Of a stretch of DNA of 64,000 nucleotides, positions 33,319-43,697 are shown one piece after another. The stretch comes from an uncultured Pelagibacteraceae bacterium (GTDB lineage Bacteria > Pseudomonadota > Alphaproteobacteria > Pelagibacterales > Pelagibacteraceae). Under the pieces are notes generated by a model. The model was not told where the DNA came from. It worked only from the letters and a program-made list of their open reading frames with translations, and searched no databases. Position 1 is the first letter of the stretch; the number at the start of each line of letters is the position of its first letter. The stretch spans positions 1 through 64,000 of the forward strand of contig CACPFY010000001.1 of NCBI GenBank assembly GCA_902633335.1. The letters are read 5' to 3'. A program made the position numbers and the translations under genes.

Positions 33319-34872
33319 TTAAAAGAAGCCTAATTTTTTCTCACTGTAAGACACGTGTAAATTTTTCACTTGTCTGTAATGATTTAACATCATTTTGTGA
33401 GTCTCTCTTCCTATACCAGATTGTTTATATCCTCCAAAAGCAGCATGAGCAGGATAAGCGTGGTAACAGTTTGTCCAAACTCTTCCAGCTTGTATCTCTC
33501 TTCCCATTCTGTATGCAAGATTTCCATTTCTAGTCCAAACACCTGCGCCTAAACCGTAAAGTGTATCATTAGCTATTTCTAATGCCTCTTTTTCATCTTT
33601 GAACTTTGTTACTGAAACAACTGGTCCAAAAATTTCCTCTTGGAATATTCGCATTTTGTTATTTCCTTCAAAAATAGTTGGTTGGATATAATTTCCTTTT
33701 TCCAATCCACTATTTAATTTAGCTACACTGCCTCCAGTTAGAACTTTGGCACCTTCTTTCTTACCAAGATCTAAATAAGATTTGATCTTCTCCATTTGTT
33801 CCAAAGAAGCTTGGGCCCCTATCATAGTTTCCATTTTTAAAGGATTGTCTTGTTTAACAGCTTTTGTTCTAGCAATAGCCTTTTTCATGAATTTATCATA
33901 AATTGACTCTTGTACTAAAACTCTGCTCGGACAAGTACAAACTTCACCTTGGTTAAGTGTAAACATTGCAAATCCTTCTAGACATTTGTCGAAGAAGTCA
34001 TCATCTTTATCCATAACATCTTCAAAGAAAATGTTTGGAGATTTACCACCTAATTCCAATGTAATTGGTATAAGGTTTTGTGATGCATATTGCATGATTA
34101 GCCGACCAGTAGTTGTTTCTCCAGTAAAAGCTATCTTCTTTATTCTTTTAGAAGAAGCTAATGGTTTACCTGCCTCAAGGCCGTAACCACTAACTACATT
34201 AACAACACCTTTCGGTAATAAATCACCAATCAGTTCCATCATTATCATGATAGAAGCTGGCGTTTGCTCTGCTGGTTTTAAAACCACACAGTTTCCTGCC
34301 GCAAGTGCTGGTGCTAATTTCCATGTAGCCATAAGCAATGGGAAGTTCCAAGGTATAATTTGTCCAACTACTCCAAGTGGTTCGGGTATGTGATAAGAAT
34401 ATTCACTATTACTTATCTCAGCTACCGACCCTTCCTCTGCTCTAATCACTCCAGCAAAATATCTCCAGTGATCAATGACCAATGGTAAATCTGCAGCCAT
34501 ACATTCTCTTATAGGCTTACCATTATCTAAACATTCTGCTGTCGCTAGTAAGTTAAGATTTTTCTCTATGACATCAGCAATTTTATTGAGGATATTTGAT
34601 CTCTCAGTAATTGAAGTCTTTCCCCAAGCTGGAAAAGCTGCATGTGCTGCGTCTAAAGCAAAATCAATGTCTTTTTCGTTCGATCGTGGCACCTGACAGA
34701 TAACTTCATTTGTAATTGGTGTTGTATTATCAAAATACTTTCCAGATTTTGGTTCTACAAACTTTCCATTTACATAGTTCCCGTATTTTGCCTTAAACGG
34801 AAACTTCACTTTTAAGTGTGAGGTATCTAGGCTGGGTGACATTTTCGAGCTACTTGATTGTTGTGTACTCAT
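33319..34872 (-). CDS. Aldehyde dehydrogenase (ExaC/AldB-like)
   Basis: [70 protein letters not shown] upstream of ATG. Confidence 0.93.
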   Translation of the reverse strand: MSTQQSSSSKMSPSLDTSHLKVKFPFKAKYGNYVNGKFVEPKSGKYFDNTTPITNEVICQVPRSNEKDIDFALDAAHAAFPAWGKTSITERSNILNKIADVIEKNLNLLATAECLDNGKPIRECMAADLPLVIDHWRYFAGVIRAEEGSVAEISNSEYSYHIPEPLGVVGQIIPWNFPLLMATWKLAPALAAGNCVVLKPAEQTPASIMIMMELIGDLLPKGVVNVVSGYGLEAGKPLASSKRIKKIAFTGETTTGRLIMQYASQNLIPITLELGGKSPNIFFEDVMDKDDDFFDKCLEGFAMFTLNQGEVCTCPSRVLVQESIYDKFMKKAIARTKAVKQDNPLKMETMIGAQASLEQMEKIKSYLDLGKKEGAKVLTGGSVAKLNSGLEKGNYIQPTIFEGNNKMRIFQEEIFGPVVSVTKFKDEKEALEIANDTLYGLGAGVWTRNGNLAYRMGREIQAGRVWTNCYHAYPAHAAFGGYKQSGIGRETHKMMLNHYRQVKNLHVSYSEKKLGFF

Positions 34873-34929
34873 TTCCCCTCCTTGTTAATATTTTAATTAA
34901 ACCCAATATTGACAAACTTGTACAGACTT

Positions 34930-34950
34930 AATTGATAATTATTTTCAATT
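34930..34950. promoter_or_regulatory. Fur-box-like inverted repeat upstream of ALDH
   Basis: AATTGATAAT-T-ATTTTCAATT; the core TGATAATTATTTTCA differs at one position from the 7-1-7 pattern TGATAATnATTATCA. Confidence 0.35.
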
Positions 34951-35005
34951 ACAATTATAAGTTGATTCAATTAATAGTTGCTTAATATTTCATGGGAAAC
35001 GAGAA

Positions 35006-35026
35006 TTGGGGGTCAATGACCCCCAA
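35006..35026. promoter_or_regulatory. G/C-rich palindrome/hairpin between recA stop and ALDH promoter, possible recA terminator or operator
   Basis: TTGGGGGTCA-A-TGACCCCCAA, perfect 10+1+10 inverted repeat with A7 adjoining on the + strand. Confidence 0.6.
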
Positions 35027-35040
35027 AAAAACTTAGATGA

Positions 35041-36141
35041 CTATTTTTCCTCGTCTTTGCTAATCTTTTCTTTAGGTGAAGGATTGCCTTCAAGCTCTTT
35101 AGATATCGCTCCGGCCTTTTCTCTCACAGCTTTCTCGATTTCATCTGCAATGTTAGGATTTTTTTCCAAATATAATTTGGCATTCTCTTTCCCTTGCCCA
35201 ATTTTTTCACCTTTGTATGCGTACCAAGCGCCTGACTTCTCAATTATGTCTGCTTTAGCGCCTAGGTCGATTAATTCACCATTTTTACTGATACCTTTTC
35301 CATACATTAAATCGAACTCTACAACCTTAAAAGGAGGAGCTACCTTATTTTTGATAACTTTCACTCTTGTCGTATTTCCAATGATTTGATCTTTGTCTTT
35401 TATAGCACCAATTCTTCTAATATCCATTCTAACGGAAGAATAAAACTTTAATGCATTTCCACCTGATGTAGTTTCTGGATTTCCAAACATAACTCCAATT
35501 TTCATTCTAATTTGGTTTATGAAAATTACCATTGTATTTGACTTTGCTACTGAACCAGTAATTTTTCTTAATGCCTGACTCATTAATCTTGATTGCAAGC
35601 CTACATGGTGATCTCCCATTTCACCTTCTAATTCTGCTTTCGGTGTTAAGGCTGCTACAGAGTCTACTACTAACACTGAAATGGAACCTGATTTAATTAG
35701 AGTATCTGTTATTTCTAAAGCTTGCTCACCTGTATCAGGTTGAGAAATTAGCAGTTCATCAGTTTTAACTCCTAGCTTTTTTGCATAAGCAGGATCCATT
35801 GCATGCTCAGCATCAACAAAAGCACATATTCCTCCAGCTTTTTGAGCTTCAGCTACTACCTGTAAAGCCAAGGTTGTTTTACCTGAAGACTCTGGACCGT
35901 AAATTTCTATTATTCTTCCTTTTGGCAGTCCTCCAATACCTAATGCTAAATCTAAGCTCAAAGAACCTGTCGAAATTGCCTCTACGTCTAAAGCTTCTTG
36001 TTGGCCAAGTCTCATCACAGAGCCTTTTCCAAAATTTTGATCAATTTGGCTTATTGCTGCTTCTAAAGACTTGTTTTTTTCTTTTATTTCCTGAGTTTTT
36101 TTGTTGTCTGATTTAACAACTTTTAAATTATTTTTTGTCAT
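35041..36141 (-). CDS. recA: Recombinase A
   Basis: [51 protein letters not shown]. Confidence 0.99.
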   Translation of the reverse strand: MTKNNLKVVKSDNKKTQEIKEKNKSLEAAISQIDQNFGKGSVMRLGQQEALDVEAISTGSLSLDLALGIGGLPKGRIIEIYGPESSGKTTLALQVVAEAQKAGGICAFVDAEHAMDPAYAKKLGVKTDELLISQPDTGEQALEITDTLIKSGSISVLVVDSVAALTPKAELEGEMGDHHVGLQSRLMSQALRKITGSVAKSNTMVIFINQIRMKIGVMFGNPETTSGGNALKFYSSVRMDIRRIGAIKDKDQIIGNTTRVKVIKNKVAPPFKVVEFDLMYGKGISKNGELIDLGAKADIIEKSGAWYAYKGEKIGQGKENAKLYLEKNPNIADEIEKAVREKAGAISKELEGNPSPKEKISKDEEK

Positions 36142-36234
36142 TTTTTATCCTTTTTTGTTCTTCGAATCGTTAATTTAAATGTACACATTTTGTTCTTTTT
36201 ATCAAGTAAATAAAATTGTGATTTTTTTTATGTT

Positions 36235-37530
36235 TTAAGGTGTTTTGAAAGCCCTAATGTCCAGTCCCCCGATTTGGCTAAGTAATCTTAATTTTGAGAT
36301 TATAAGGTTCTTTTTTGCTTCCGCATTGGATATTCTGGCTTCTAAAAGTAAGCTTCTAGATTGAATAACTTCAAGGGTAGTTCTAGTATTTCCAGAGTCA
36401 TATTCCAAGGTTATGCCCTCATTAGCAATCTCAGCAGCTTTTAGTTGGGCCTCTGTAGAAGTTAAAACACTTTCGGCAGATTGATAAAAAGACCAAGAAT
36501 TTGATGTCTGAGTTTTAATCTCATTCTCCTTATCAACTAATAAAAGAGCATTTTGCTCCTTTTTATGTTTAAATTTTTTAATTGAGGAAAAATTTTTACC
36601 TCCTTGTATTATTGGCCAAGTAACAGTTGCTTTTACGGTTTCTTGCTCATCCTCATCAACAGTGGCGCTTAAATCTTTATTCTCAGTTTTTGAGTAGTTA
36701 AGATTTGCAGAAGGAGAGAGCTTTGCTTTTTCTACGCTCAATTCTCTCTCTGAAATTGCAAGATTAATCCTTGCGATTGCGAGGCTGGGGTTATTTAAGC
36801 TTGAAAGTTCCAGAGCACTTTTTAAATTTTGAGGCATTAAAAGAGAGATTTCAGAATTATCATTTAAATTTTTAGGGGCCTTAATTCTGTTGATTCTTTC
36901 AAACTCAGCTATAGCTGATGTGTATTCAGTATCAGCTTTAATAAAATCAGCTTGTGCTCCAGCCAATGAGGACTCGGACTGAGCTAAATCTGTCAAACTT
37001 ATTTCTCCCTTTTGAAGTCTAGACCTGTCAGACTCCACTTGACGTTCAAATAAATCAACATTAGCTAAATTAAAATCTTTGCTTTTGCTTTTAAAAATTA
37101 AATCGTAGTATGCTGATATCGAATTTAAAATAGTATCTTGTTCAACAATTTTATATTCATTTTGAGCTTTCTCAAATTCCAATCTTGATTTTTTTAAGTT
37201 GTTGTAACCTTGGAATCCTTGAAAAATTTTTTGATCTACCGAAATTTTCTTAGTTTCTGTATTTCTTTTTGTATTCCCAGATTGAGATCCAGATTGATCT
37301 ATTATATTTGAAGTTTCTTTACTTGATTGAGAACCAGAAATAGTTAGGCTAGGTAAAAACTCACTTATTGATATATTTTCGTTTTCTTTAATAGCTTTTA
37401 AATTTTCTCTTTCAGCGTTTAATTTTGGATTGTTCTTTAAAGCAGACTCAACATAAAAAAGAGCGCTATTATCTGCTAGCAAAATATTAAATTGGAATAT
37501 TGTAAAAAATATAATTATTTTTTTATACAT
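36235..37530 (-). CDS. tolC: TolC-family outer membrane efflux protein
   Basis: Signal peptide; duplicated helical OEP domains (FQGFQGYNNLKKSRLEFEKAQNEYKIVEQDTILNSISAYYDL). Confidence 0.88.
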   Translation of the reverse strand: MYKKIIIFFTIFQFNILLADNSALFYVESALKNNPKLNAERENLKAIKENENISISEFLPSLTISGSQSSKETSNIIDQSGSQSGNTKRNTETKKISVDQKIFQGFQGYNNLKKSRLEFEKAQNEYKIVEQDTILNSISAYYDLIFKSKSKDFNLANVDLFERQVESDRSRLQKGEISLTDLAQSESSLAGAQADFIKADTEYTSAIAEFERINRIKAPKNLNDNSEISLLMPQNLKSALELSSLNNPSLAIARINLAISERELSVEKAKLSPSANLNYSKTENKDLSATVDEDEQETVKATVTWPIIQGGKNFSSIKKFKHKKEQNALLLVDKENEIKTQTSNSWSFYQSAESVLTSTEAQLKAAEIANEGITLEYDSGNTRTTLEVIQSRSLLLEARISNAEAKKNLIISKLRLLSQIGGLDIRAFKTP

Positions 37531-38421
37531 TTAAAATTTTATTTGTTTAATTTTATGTCTCTTATCTATAAAAAAAACAAAATCATTATCTTGATATCTC
37601 GTCGACATATTTTTTGTTAATCTCTCATAAAACATAATAAATCTCTTCATCTGTTTTGTATTCATAGTTCTCTTTTTTTTTGACCTTGATCTTAACTTTT
37701 TTTCTTGAAGAAGCCTCCATTTAAGAACATACTTAAAATTCGGAACTTTTAAATAGATCTTTTTATCTATTAAATCATAAATCTTCTTATAACTTGTCTT
37801 CAATTCATTATTTACTTTTTTCCTCCAAGTCAACTTGGTGTCCTCATATTTTTCTAAAATATTTACTGGTTTTTTCAATTCTTCTAATTTCTGAGGTTTT
37901 GCACCAACGCACCATCCTTCTAATATTATTATGTCCGGTTTTTTAAGAATTTTCTGCCAATATCGAAACTTAAATCTGTCATCTATTGATTTATCAAATT
38001 TAGGTATTCTTACACTTTTAAAATTTTTTTTTAAAAGTGCTTTTAAAACATTGTAAAGCATTTTACAGTCATGAGTTCCTGGAACACCGCGAGTCAAAAA
38101 CAAAGGGTGCACAGAATTTGACATTTTTCGTCTCTCTAAAGCAGTTTTATAGAAATCATCAATTGAGAAACAAGCTACATTTAAATTAAAATAATAATGA
38201 AATATTATTTTTAAAATTTGAGAAATTGTTGATTTTCCAGATCCTTGGCCCCCTGATAAACCTATTATAAAAGGTCTATTTTTAAATTTATAAAGCTCGA
38301 ATATTTTTTTGCAAAAAGGAAGGTAGAAATATTTTAATTGTTTTTGTTTATCTTGAAATTTTTCACCAATATGTTCCTGTTTTTTTACAAATTTTAAATA
38401 TTTTTTTTTAAAATCCGACAT
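37531..38421 (-). CDS. P-loop kinase, D-glycerate 3-kinase (GLYK)-like
   Basis: FIIGLSGGQGSGKSTISQIL; SIDDFYKTALERRKMSNSVHPLFLTRGVPGTHD. Confidence 0.8.
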   Translation of the reverse strand: MSDFKKKYLKFVKKQEHIGEKFQDKQKQLKYFYLPFCKKIFELYKFKNRPFIIGLSGGQGSGKSTISQILKIIFHYYFNLNVACFSIDDFYKTALERRKMSNSVHPLFLTRGVPGTHDCKMLYNVLKALLKKNFKSVRIPKFDKSIDDRFKFRYWQKILKKPDIIILEGWCVGAKPQKLEELKKPVNILEKYEDTKLTWRKKVNNELKTSYKKIYDLIDKKIYLKVPNFKYVLKWRLLQEKKLRSRSKKKRTMNTKQMKRFIMFYERLTKNMSTRYQDNDFVFFIDKRHKIKQIKF

Positions 38422-38437
38422 TGTCCAAGTTTTTTTA

Positions 38438-38803
38438 TTATTTTTTTTTGTCTAAAGGATGATTGTTTCCATCTGCCACACTAACATTATCCAGTTTAAA
38501 GGTGTCAATTTCGTCTATACATCCAACATTGAAACCTGTTAATGCTGGATTTATTCTTGGATTATGATGTGTATATATACCGCAATTTGAGCAAAAAAAA
38601 TGTTTAGCTGTTTTAGAGTGAAATTGATACATTTTTAAATTCTCTCTGCCTTTTGTGATTTTAAAATCCTCATTTTTGACCATAGACATAATCGCTCCTT
38701 TTCTTTTACAAATAGAACAGTTGCATCTTATTGTTTTTGCTAATTGGTCAGGTACGTTTATTTCTGCTTCCACTTCACCACAATGACATTTAAGTTTTCT
38801 CAT
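38438..38803 (-). CDS. GFA-family (glutathione-dependent formaldehyde-activating-like) zinc protein
   Basis: LKCHCGEVEAEI; RCNCSICKRKG; HFFCSNCGIYTHH. Confidence 0.88.
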   Translation of the reverse strand: MRKLKCHCGEVEAEINVPDQLAKTIRCNCSICKRKGAIMSMVKNEDFKITKGRENLKMYQFHSKTAKHFFCSNCGIYTHHNPRINPALTGFNVGCIDEIDTFKLDNVSVADGNNHPLDKKK

Positions 38804-38925
38804 ATTAAATTATAACTCATTTTCTTGATGCAACGTAACAATTATAAACACTGAAAATATTATGATTTATAATGTTCTCGTTTTGATTCTCTTTTGACTC
38901 TATTTTAGACTCTAAATTCAACTTT

Positions 38926-39798
38926 TTAGTGTATTACTTTATCTGTGTCTACCAACTCTAAGTCCATATTTTCTAATATTTTTTTGTTCGATTTTGTAGA
39001 AATCATATAAATAAAAATATTAAATATAACAATTGTAATTTGAAGTATTGTAGAAATCAGTCCAACATAGGGTTGCAGATATGAAAGTAAAACTAAAAAA
39101 AGCGCAGATCTAATAAATACGTTCATTTTAAATACAGCAATAATTGAGAAAGAATGAATTATTAATTTAAATAATGACATTTTGGATGGACCAAAATATC
39201 TTTTTCCTCTTATACAATTAATGTTTCCAAGATTTGCAATTTTATTTTTCAGAGTGCTGGCAAAACAATAGATAATTGTTGGCTCTTTTATAATTGTTTT
39301 AGCATCATTTTTAGTTATCAAACTATAATGCCCAAAATTCATTAATTTTCCGGTAAATATTAATGTAAGTGCTTTATGTAGAGAGTAAAAAAAAGTAAAT
39401 ATTGGACCCTCAGATCTTTTTACTCTTTTGGCTACTACTGAAACATTTTGTAATTCCTTCGCTTTAAAAATCAAATCAGATATTTCTTCTGGTCTATCTT
39501 CTCCGTCTGCATCCATTAAGATTAAATTATCAAGTTGATAATTTTTCAGAGCATATTTAATACCATTAGCTATGCAAATTGCATGTCCTTGATTTATCCT
39601 CATATTTAAAATTTCAATCATCTTAAGATTTGAAGGCAATGACAGTGAAGGAGCTTTCTCTTTAGAGCCATCATTTATTGCTATTAAGCTAAAAGAAATA
39701 TCTTTAAACGCTGATGTCACCTTGTTAATTTCATTTACCAATTTCGTAAATGATTCCCAGTCATTATATACCGGAGTTATAATAACAATATTTTTCAT
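38926..39798 (-). CDS. Family 2 glycosyltransferase with C-terminal TM helices
   Basis: VIITPVYNDWESFTKLV; LMDADGEDRPEEI; start set at MKNIVI. Confidence 0.85.
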   Translation of the reverse strand: MKNIVIITPVYNDWESFTKLVNEINKVTSAFKDISFSLIAINDGSKEKAPSLSLPSNLKMIEILNMRINQGHAICIANGIKYALKNYQLDNLILMDADGEDRPEEISDLIFKAKELQNVSVVAKRVKRSEGPIFTFFYSLHKALTLIFTGKLMNFGHYSLITKNDAKTIIKEPTIIYCFASTLKNKIANLGNINCIRGKRYFGPSKMSLFKLIIHSFSIIAVFKMNVFIRSALFLVLLSYLQPYVGLISTILQITIVIFNIFIYMISTKSNKKILENMDLELVDTDKVIH

Positions 39799-41168
39799 TT
39801 TGCTCCTATCATACAAATTCCTATAGGCTTAATAGTACCATATATGCCTGGGCAAAATTTTTTTAAAATTTTTGGATTACCAGTATATATAACACCTGTA
39901 TCTGAAGTAATTAAAGATAAATTATTTTCAATGGTATTATACCATGTTGGTCTTGAACTTAGATGGTAAGATAAATTACCTGCATACCATTCATCGCCAA
40001 CTACAATTGAAATATTATTAGTAAAATTTTTATCCCATCTTCTTTGAACCAATTCTGATATTTCTTTACCCGGGTAGTCAGTTCTTTTGAATTCATTTGA
40101 AAGAGATACAAATATATAACTTGTTGGAGACAAAATAAAAAATATAGAAAAGACAATAAAAAACTTTTTGAAATTATTTTTATTTATATATTCCCTACAA
40201 ATTTGAATTAAAAGAACGCCTAAAAATAAATAAAAAGGTGTCATCCACATAGTCCTTATTTTTGCTCCTGAAATAATTGAGGTTAAAAATATTAAAATTA
40301 CTGGAATAATATTTATGAATAATAAGAAATAATTATTTTTATTTAAGATATCAAATTTTATTTTTTTTATTTTTACTAATGTAAATAACATTATAAAGAT
40401 TGGAATTAATATCCCCACCTGTTTTATAAAAAATAAGAGAGGGTTGTAAAAATGGTTAATGAGGTTATCTTCCTCTATGCCTGTTCTATTAAAGGCGTAG
40501 GTAACAGTTGTAAAATTATTTTGAAATAACCAATGAATATGAGGTAACAAAAATAATATAAATATAATTCCAGGTATAAGTATTTTAATTTTAAAGTTTT
40601 TTTTCTTTATAATATTAAAAATAAAAATGATTTTAACTGCCAAAATCAAATAAACAAAAAGATATTTAGTCAGAAAACCTATAGACATAAAAATACCTAA
40701 TAATATTAAATCTGAAGTTTTTTCGTAATTTATTGACCTCCAAGAATAAAAAACTACGAGTGCCCAAAAAGGTAGTTGACAAACGTTTACGTTAAACTCG
40801 GGTGAGGTAAAATTGAAAAAAAATATGCCCTCTAATAATAAAACCGAACATAAAGAATATAATCTATTTTGAAAAATAAGATTTGAAAACTTCCATACGT
40901 AGATAAAAGCTACTATTATGCATAATTGACTTAAAAAATAATAAGCCCAATCTTGATTACCAAAGAAATTAAAAATCAACTCGGCCATAAATGCGCTTAC
41001 AGGGGGATGTTTTAAATATCCCCATGATAAATTGCTGCCCCAGGCTAAAGCTTCAATCGTATCAAGGGGTAAATTTACATTTGATATAGACGGAGTTATT
41101 GTCCAAACTATTAAATGTGACAGTAAAAATATATAAAATAAAGTTGTATAATTATTTTTAATCAACAT
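39795..41168 (-). CDS. Family 39 (ArnT/PMT-like) membrane glycosyltransferase
   Basis: Multi-TM protein with AWGSNLSWGYLKHPPVSAFMAELIF and GFLTKYLFVYLI; paired with the GT2 gene. Confidence 0.8.
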   Translation of the reverse strand: MLIKNNYTTLFYIFLLSHLIVWTITPSISNVNLPLDTIEALAWGSNLSWGYLKHPPVSAFMAELIFNFFGNQDWAYYFLSQLCIIVAFIYVWKFSNLIFQNRLYSLCSVLLLEGIFFFNFTSPEFNVNVCQLPFWALVVFYSWRSINYEKTSDLILLGIFMSIGFLTKYLFVYLILAVKIIFIFNIIKKKNFKIKILIPGIIFILFLLPHIHWLFQNNFTTVTYAFNRTGIEEDNLINHFYNPLLFFIKQVGILIPIFIMLFTLVKIKKIKFDILNKNNYFLLFINIIPVILIFLTSIISGAKIRTMWMTPFYLFLGVLLIQICREYINKNNFKKFFIVFSIFFILSPTSYIFVSLSNEFKRTDYPGKEISELVQRRWDKNFTNNISIVVGDEWYAGNLSYHLSSRPTWYNTIENNLSLITSDTGVIYTGNPKILKKFCPGIYGTIKPIGICMIGAK

Positions 41169-41241
41169 AATTGTTAAATTAATACAATTTTAAACCTATT
41201 GACACGCTTAAATTCAAATCTATACTCCCCCGAATTCACAA

Positions 41242-41664
41242 ATGGTAAAAAAAACTAGTAATAAAAAATACACTCCAAGTCAAAAGGAAAAATATATGTG
41301 TGCAAAGCACAAAAAATTCTTTTCTGATCAATTAGTCAAATGGAAAAAGGATATAATTAAAGCTAATAATCTTGGAAATCTATTAAACTCTTCGGACGAT
41401 AGTATGTCCTCCGCAGATATAGTCGATCAAGCGTCTTCGTATACAGATAAGTCTGTAGAAATGAAAGCTTTAAACCGAAGTAGAAAATTAATTGCAAAGA
41501 TAGATATGGCTCTAAGACGGATCAAAGAAGGAACTTATGGATTCTGTGAAGAGTCAGGAGAGCCTATAGGTTTAAAAAGATTGATGGCAAGACCGATTGC
41601 CACGTTAACTATCGAAGCTCAAGAGAAGCACGAGAGAGACGAAAAAATATTTGTTGATGATTAG
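41242..41664 (+). CDS. dksA: DksA/TraR family transcription factor (degenerate zinc finger)
   Basis: DMALRRIKEGTYGFCEESGEPIGLKRLMARPIATLTIEAQEKHE. Confidence 0.92.
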   Translation: MVKKTSNKKYTPSQKEKYMCAKHKKFFSDQLVKWKKDIIKANNLGNLLNSSDDSMSSADIVDQASSYTDKSVEMKALNRSRKLIAKIDMALRRIKEGTYGFCEESGEPIGLKRLMARPIATLTIEAQEKHERDEKIFVDD

Positions 41665-42287
41665 ACTTTAGGTATTTCTTCACCTTTTTTAAGAAGATCG
41701 TAACCTTTTTTAACTTTGTCACGAGAAGAAACTTCATTGTACCATCTCAATAAATTTTTAAACTTTTTAAGACCAATATCATGCCACTCATGTCTCGCTA
41801 TCCAAGGAAAAGTAGCGATATCAGCAATGGTATATTCATCATAAGCTAAATATCTTGAATTTTTTAATCTCATATCTAACTCTAAGTAAATTCTTTCACA
41901 AATTTTAAAATATCTATCTTCTCCAAATTTACTTTTTCCAGGGTTGTAATGATGAAACTGATGATGTTGTCCTAACATTGGTCCAACATAAGCCATTTGA
42001 CCAATTAGCCATTGATTTATAATAGTTCTTTTATTTTGATCATAAAATTTTCCACTTTTTTCAGCCAGATAAATTAATATAGCTCCAGACTCAAACAGGC
42101 TAATATTTTTTTCATGATCAATTATAACTGGAATTTTTCTAAATGGACTTATTTTTTGAAAATCTGGTTTAAATTGCTCGTCTTTATTAATATTAATTTT
42201 TGTGATTTTATATTCATAACCAATCTCTTCAAGCATAATAGTTATTTTTTTACCATTAGGAGTATTTGAAGTTAAAACTTCAATCAT
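41661..42287 (-). CDS. Glutathione S-transferase family protein
   Basis: N-terminal thioredoxin-like fold with ...FRKIPVIIDHEKNISLFESGAILIYLAEKSGKF; C-terminal YTIADIATFPW. Confidence 0.88.
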   Translation of the reverse strand: MIEVLTSNTPNGKKITIMLEEIGYEYKITKININKDEQFKPDFQKISPFRKIPVIIDHEKNISLFESGAILIYLAEKSGKFYDQNKRTIINQWLIGQMAYVGPMLGQHHQFHHYNPGKSKFGEDRYFKICERIYLELDMRLKNSRYLAYDEYTIADIATFPWIARHEWHDIGLKKFKNLLRWYNEVSSRDKVKKGYDLLKKGEEIPKV

Positions 42288-43299
42288 TTTTTTACGCCAA
42301 GTCTATCATGAATTTCTTTAGAGGAGGTGGTGAACTGAAATCTATATTTTTCGTTAGGTCGGGCTCTTTTAAAACATTCAACTGACGCCAAGGCAGCTTC
42401 ATGAAAACCTGAGAGTATTAATTTAAGTTTTCCAGGATAACTACAAATATCTCCAACCGCATATATACCCTGTTTGTTTGTTTGAAAGTTTTCAGTATTT
42501 ACCTGTATTGTTTTTTTGTTCATATTCAAACCCCATTCTGCTATCGGGCCAAGTTGCATGATCAAACCAAAAAAACCTAAGATTATATCTGTCTCAATTT
42601 TTTCAGTTTTTTCATCATCATTTTTTATTTTAATAAATTTTATTTCTTTTCCTTCATTAATAGAGTCTATTTGAAACGGTGTTTTAATTGTTATTTTTCC
42701 ATCTGCTTTTAATTTTTCTAATTCTTTTAAAGTATGAGGTGCACCTCTAAATTCATTCCTTCTATGAATTAACGTAACTTTTGAATATTTTGAGAATTCT
42801 AATGCCCAATCTAATGCGGAGTCTCCGCCACCAAATATAGAGATTTTTTTATTTTTAAATAAAGTTTTATCAGTTACTGAGTAAAAAACTGATTTACCTT
42901 CAAACTTTGTAAGCTCTTTTAAAGGCAATTTTCTTGGTTCAAATGATCCTACGCCGCCAGCTATAATTATGTTTGGGGTGGCAAAGGTTTTATTGTTACT
43001 TGTTTTTAAAATCCATAAACCTTTGTCTTCTTTTATTTCCTGAACTCTTTCATTTAAATGAATCTTGGGCTTAAAGGGTTTTATCTGTTCTAATAAATTA
43101 TCTGTTAAAGACTTACCGCTGCATTCAGGAACAGCTGGAATATCATAAATTGGTTTATCAGGATAAAGTTCTATGCATTGACCGCCAGCTTTATCAAGAT
43201 TATCAATTACTTCTGACTTCAATCCTTTTATACCAAGTTGATGAACTGAAAAAAGGCCTACGGGCCCAGCTCCTATTATAACAACATCTGTTTTAATCA

Positions 43300-43300
<1 letters not shown>
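42284..43300 (-). CDS. Ferredoxin-NADP reductase / thioredoxin reductase-like flavoprotein
   Basis: VIIGAGPVGLFSVHQLGIKG; IFGGGDSALDWALE; YAVGDICSYPGKLKLILSGFHEAALA; lacks the CxxC of TrxB; downstream of ferredoxin. Confidence 0.9.
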
Positions 43301-43686
<386 letters not shown>

Positions 43687-43697
43687 TTATGATCTAA

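Noticed and set aside
35781-36116. 111-aa plus ORF opposite recA, plus 35006..35389
   Set aside because: Antisense to recA; Leu/Phe/Ser-rich as expected from reverse frames of a coding gene
36142-36234. Alphaproteobacterial LexA/SOS box (GTTC-N7-GTTC) upstream of recA
   Set aside because: GTTC copies occur (…GTTCTTCGAATCGTTA…TTGTTCTTTTT) but not at N7 spacing; no supportable operator
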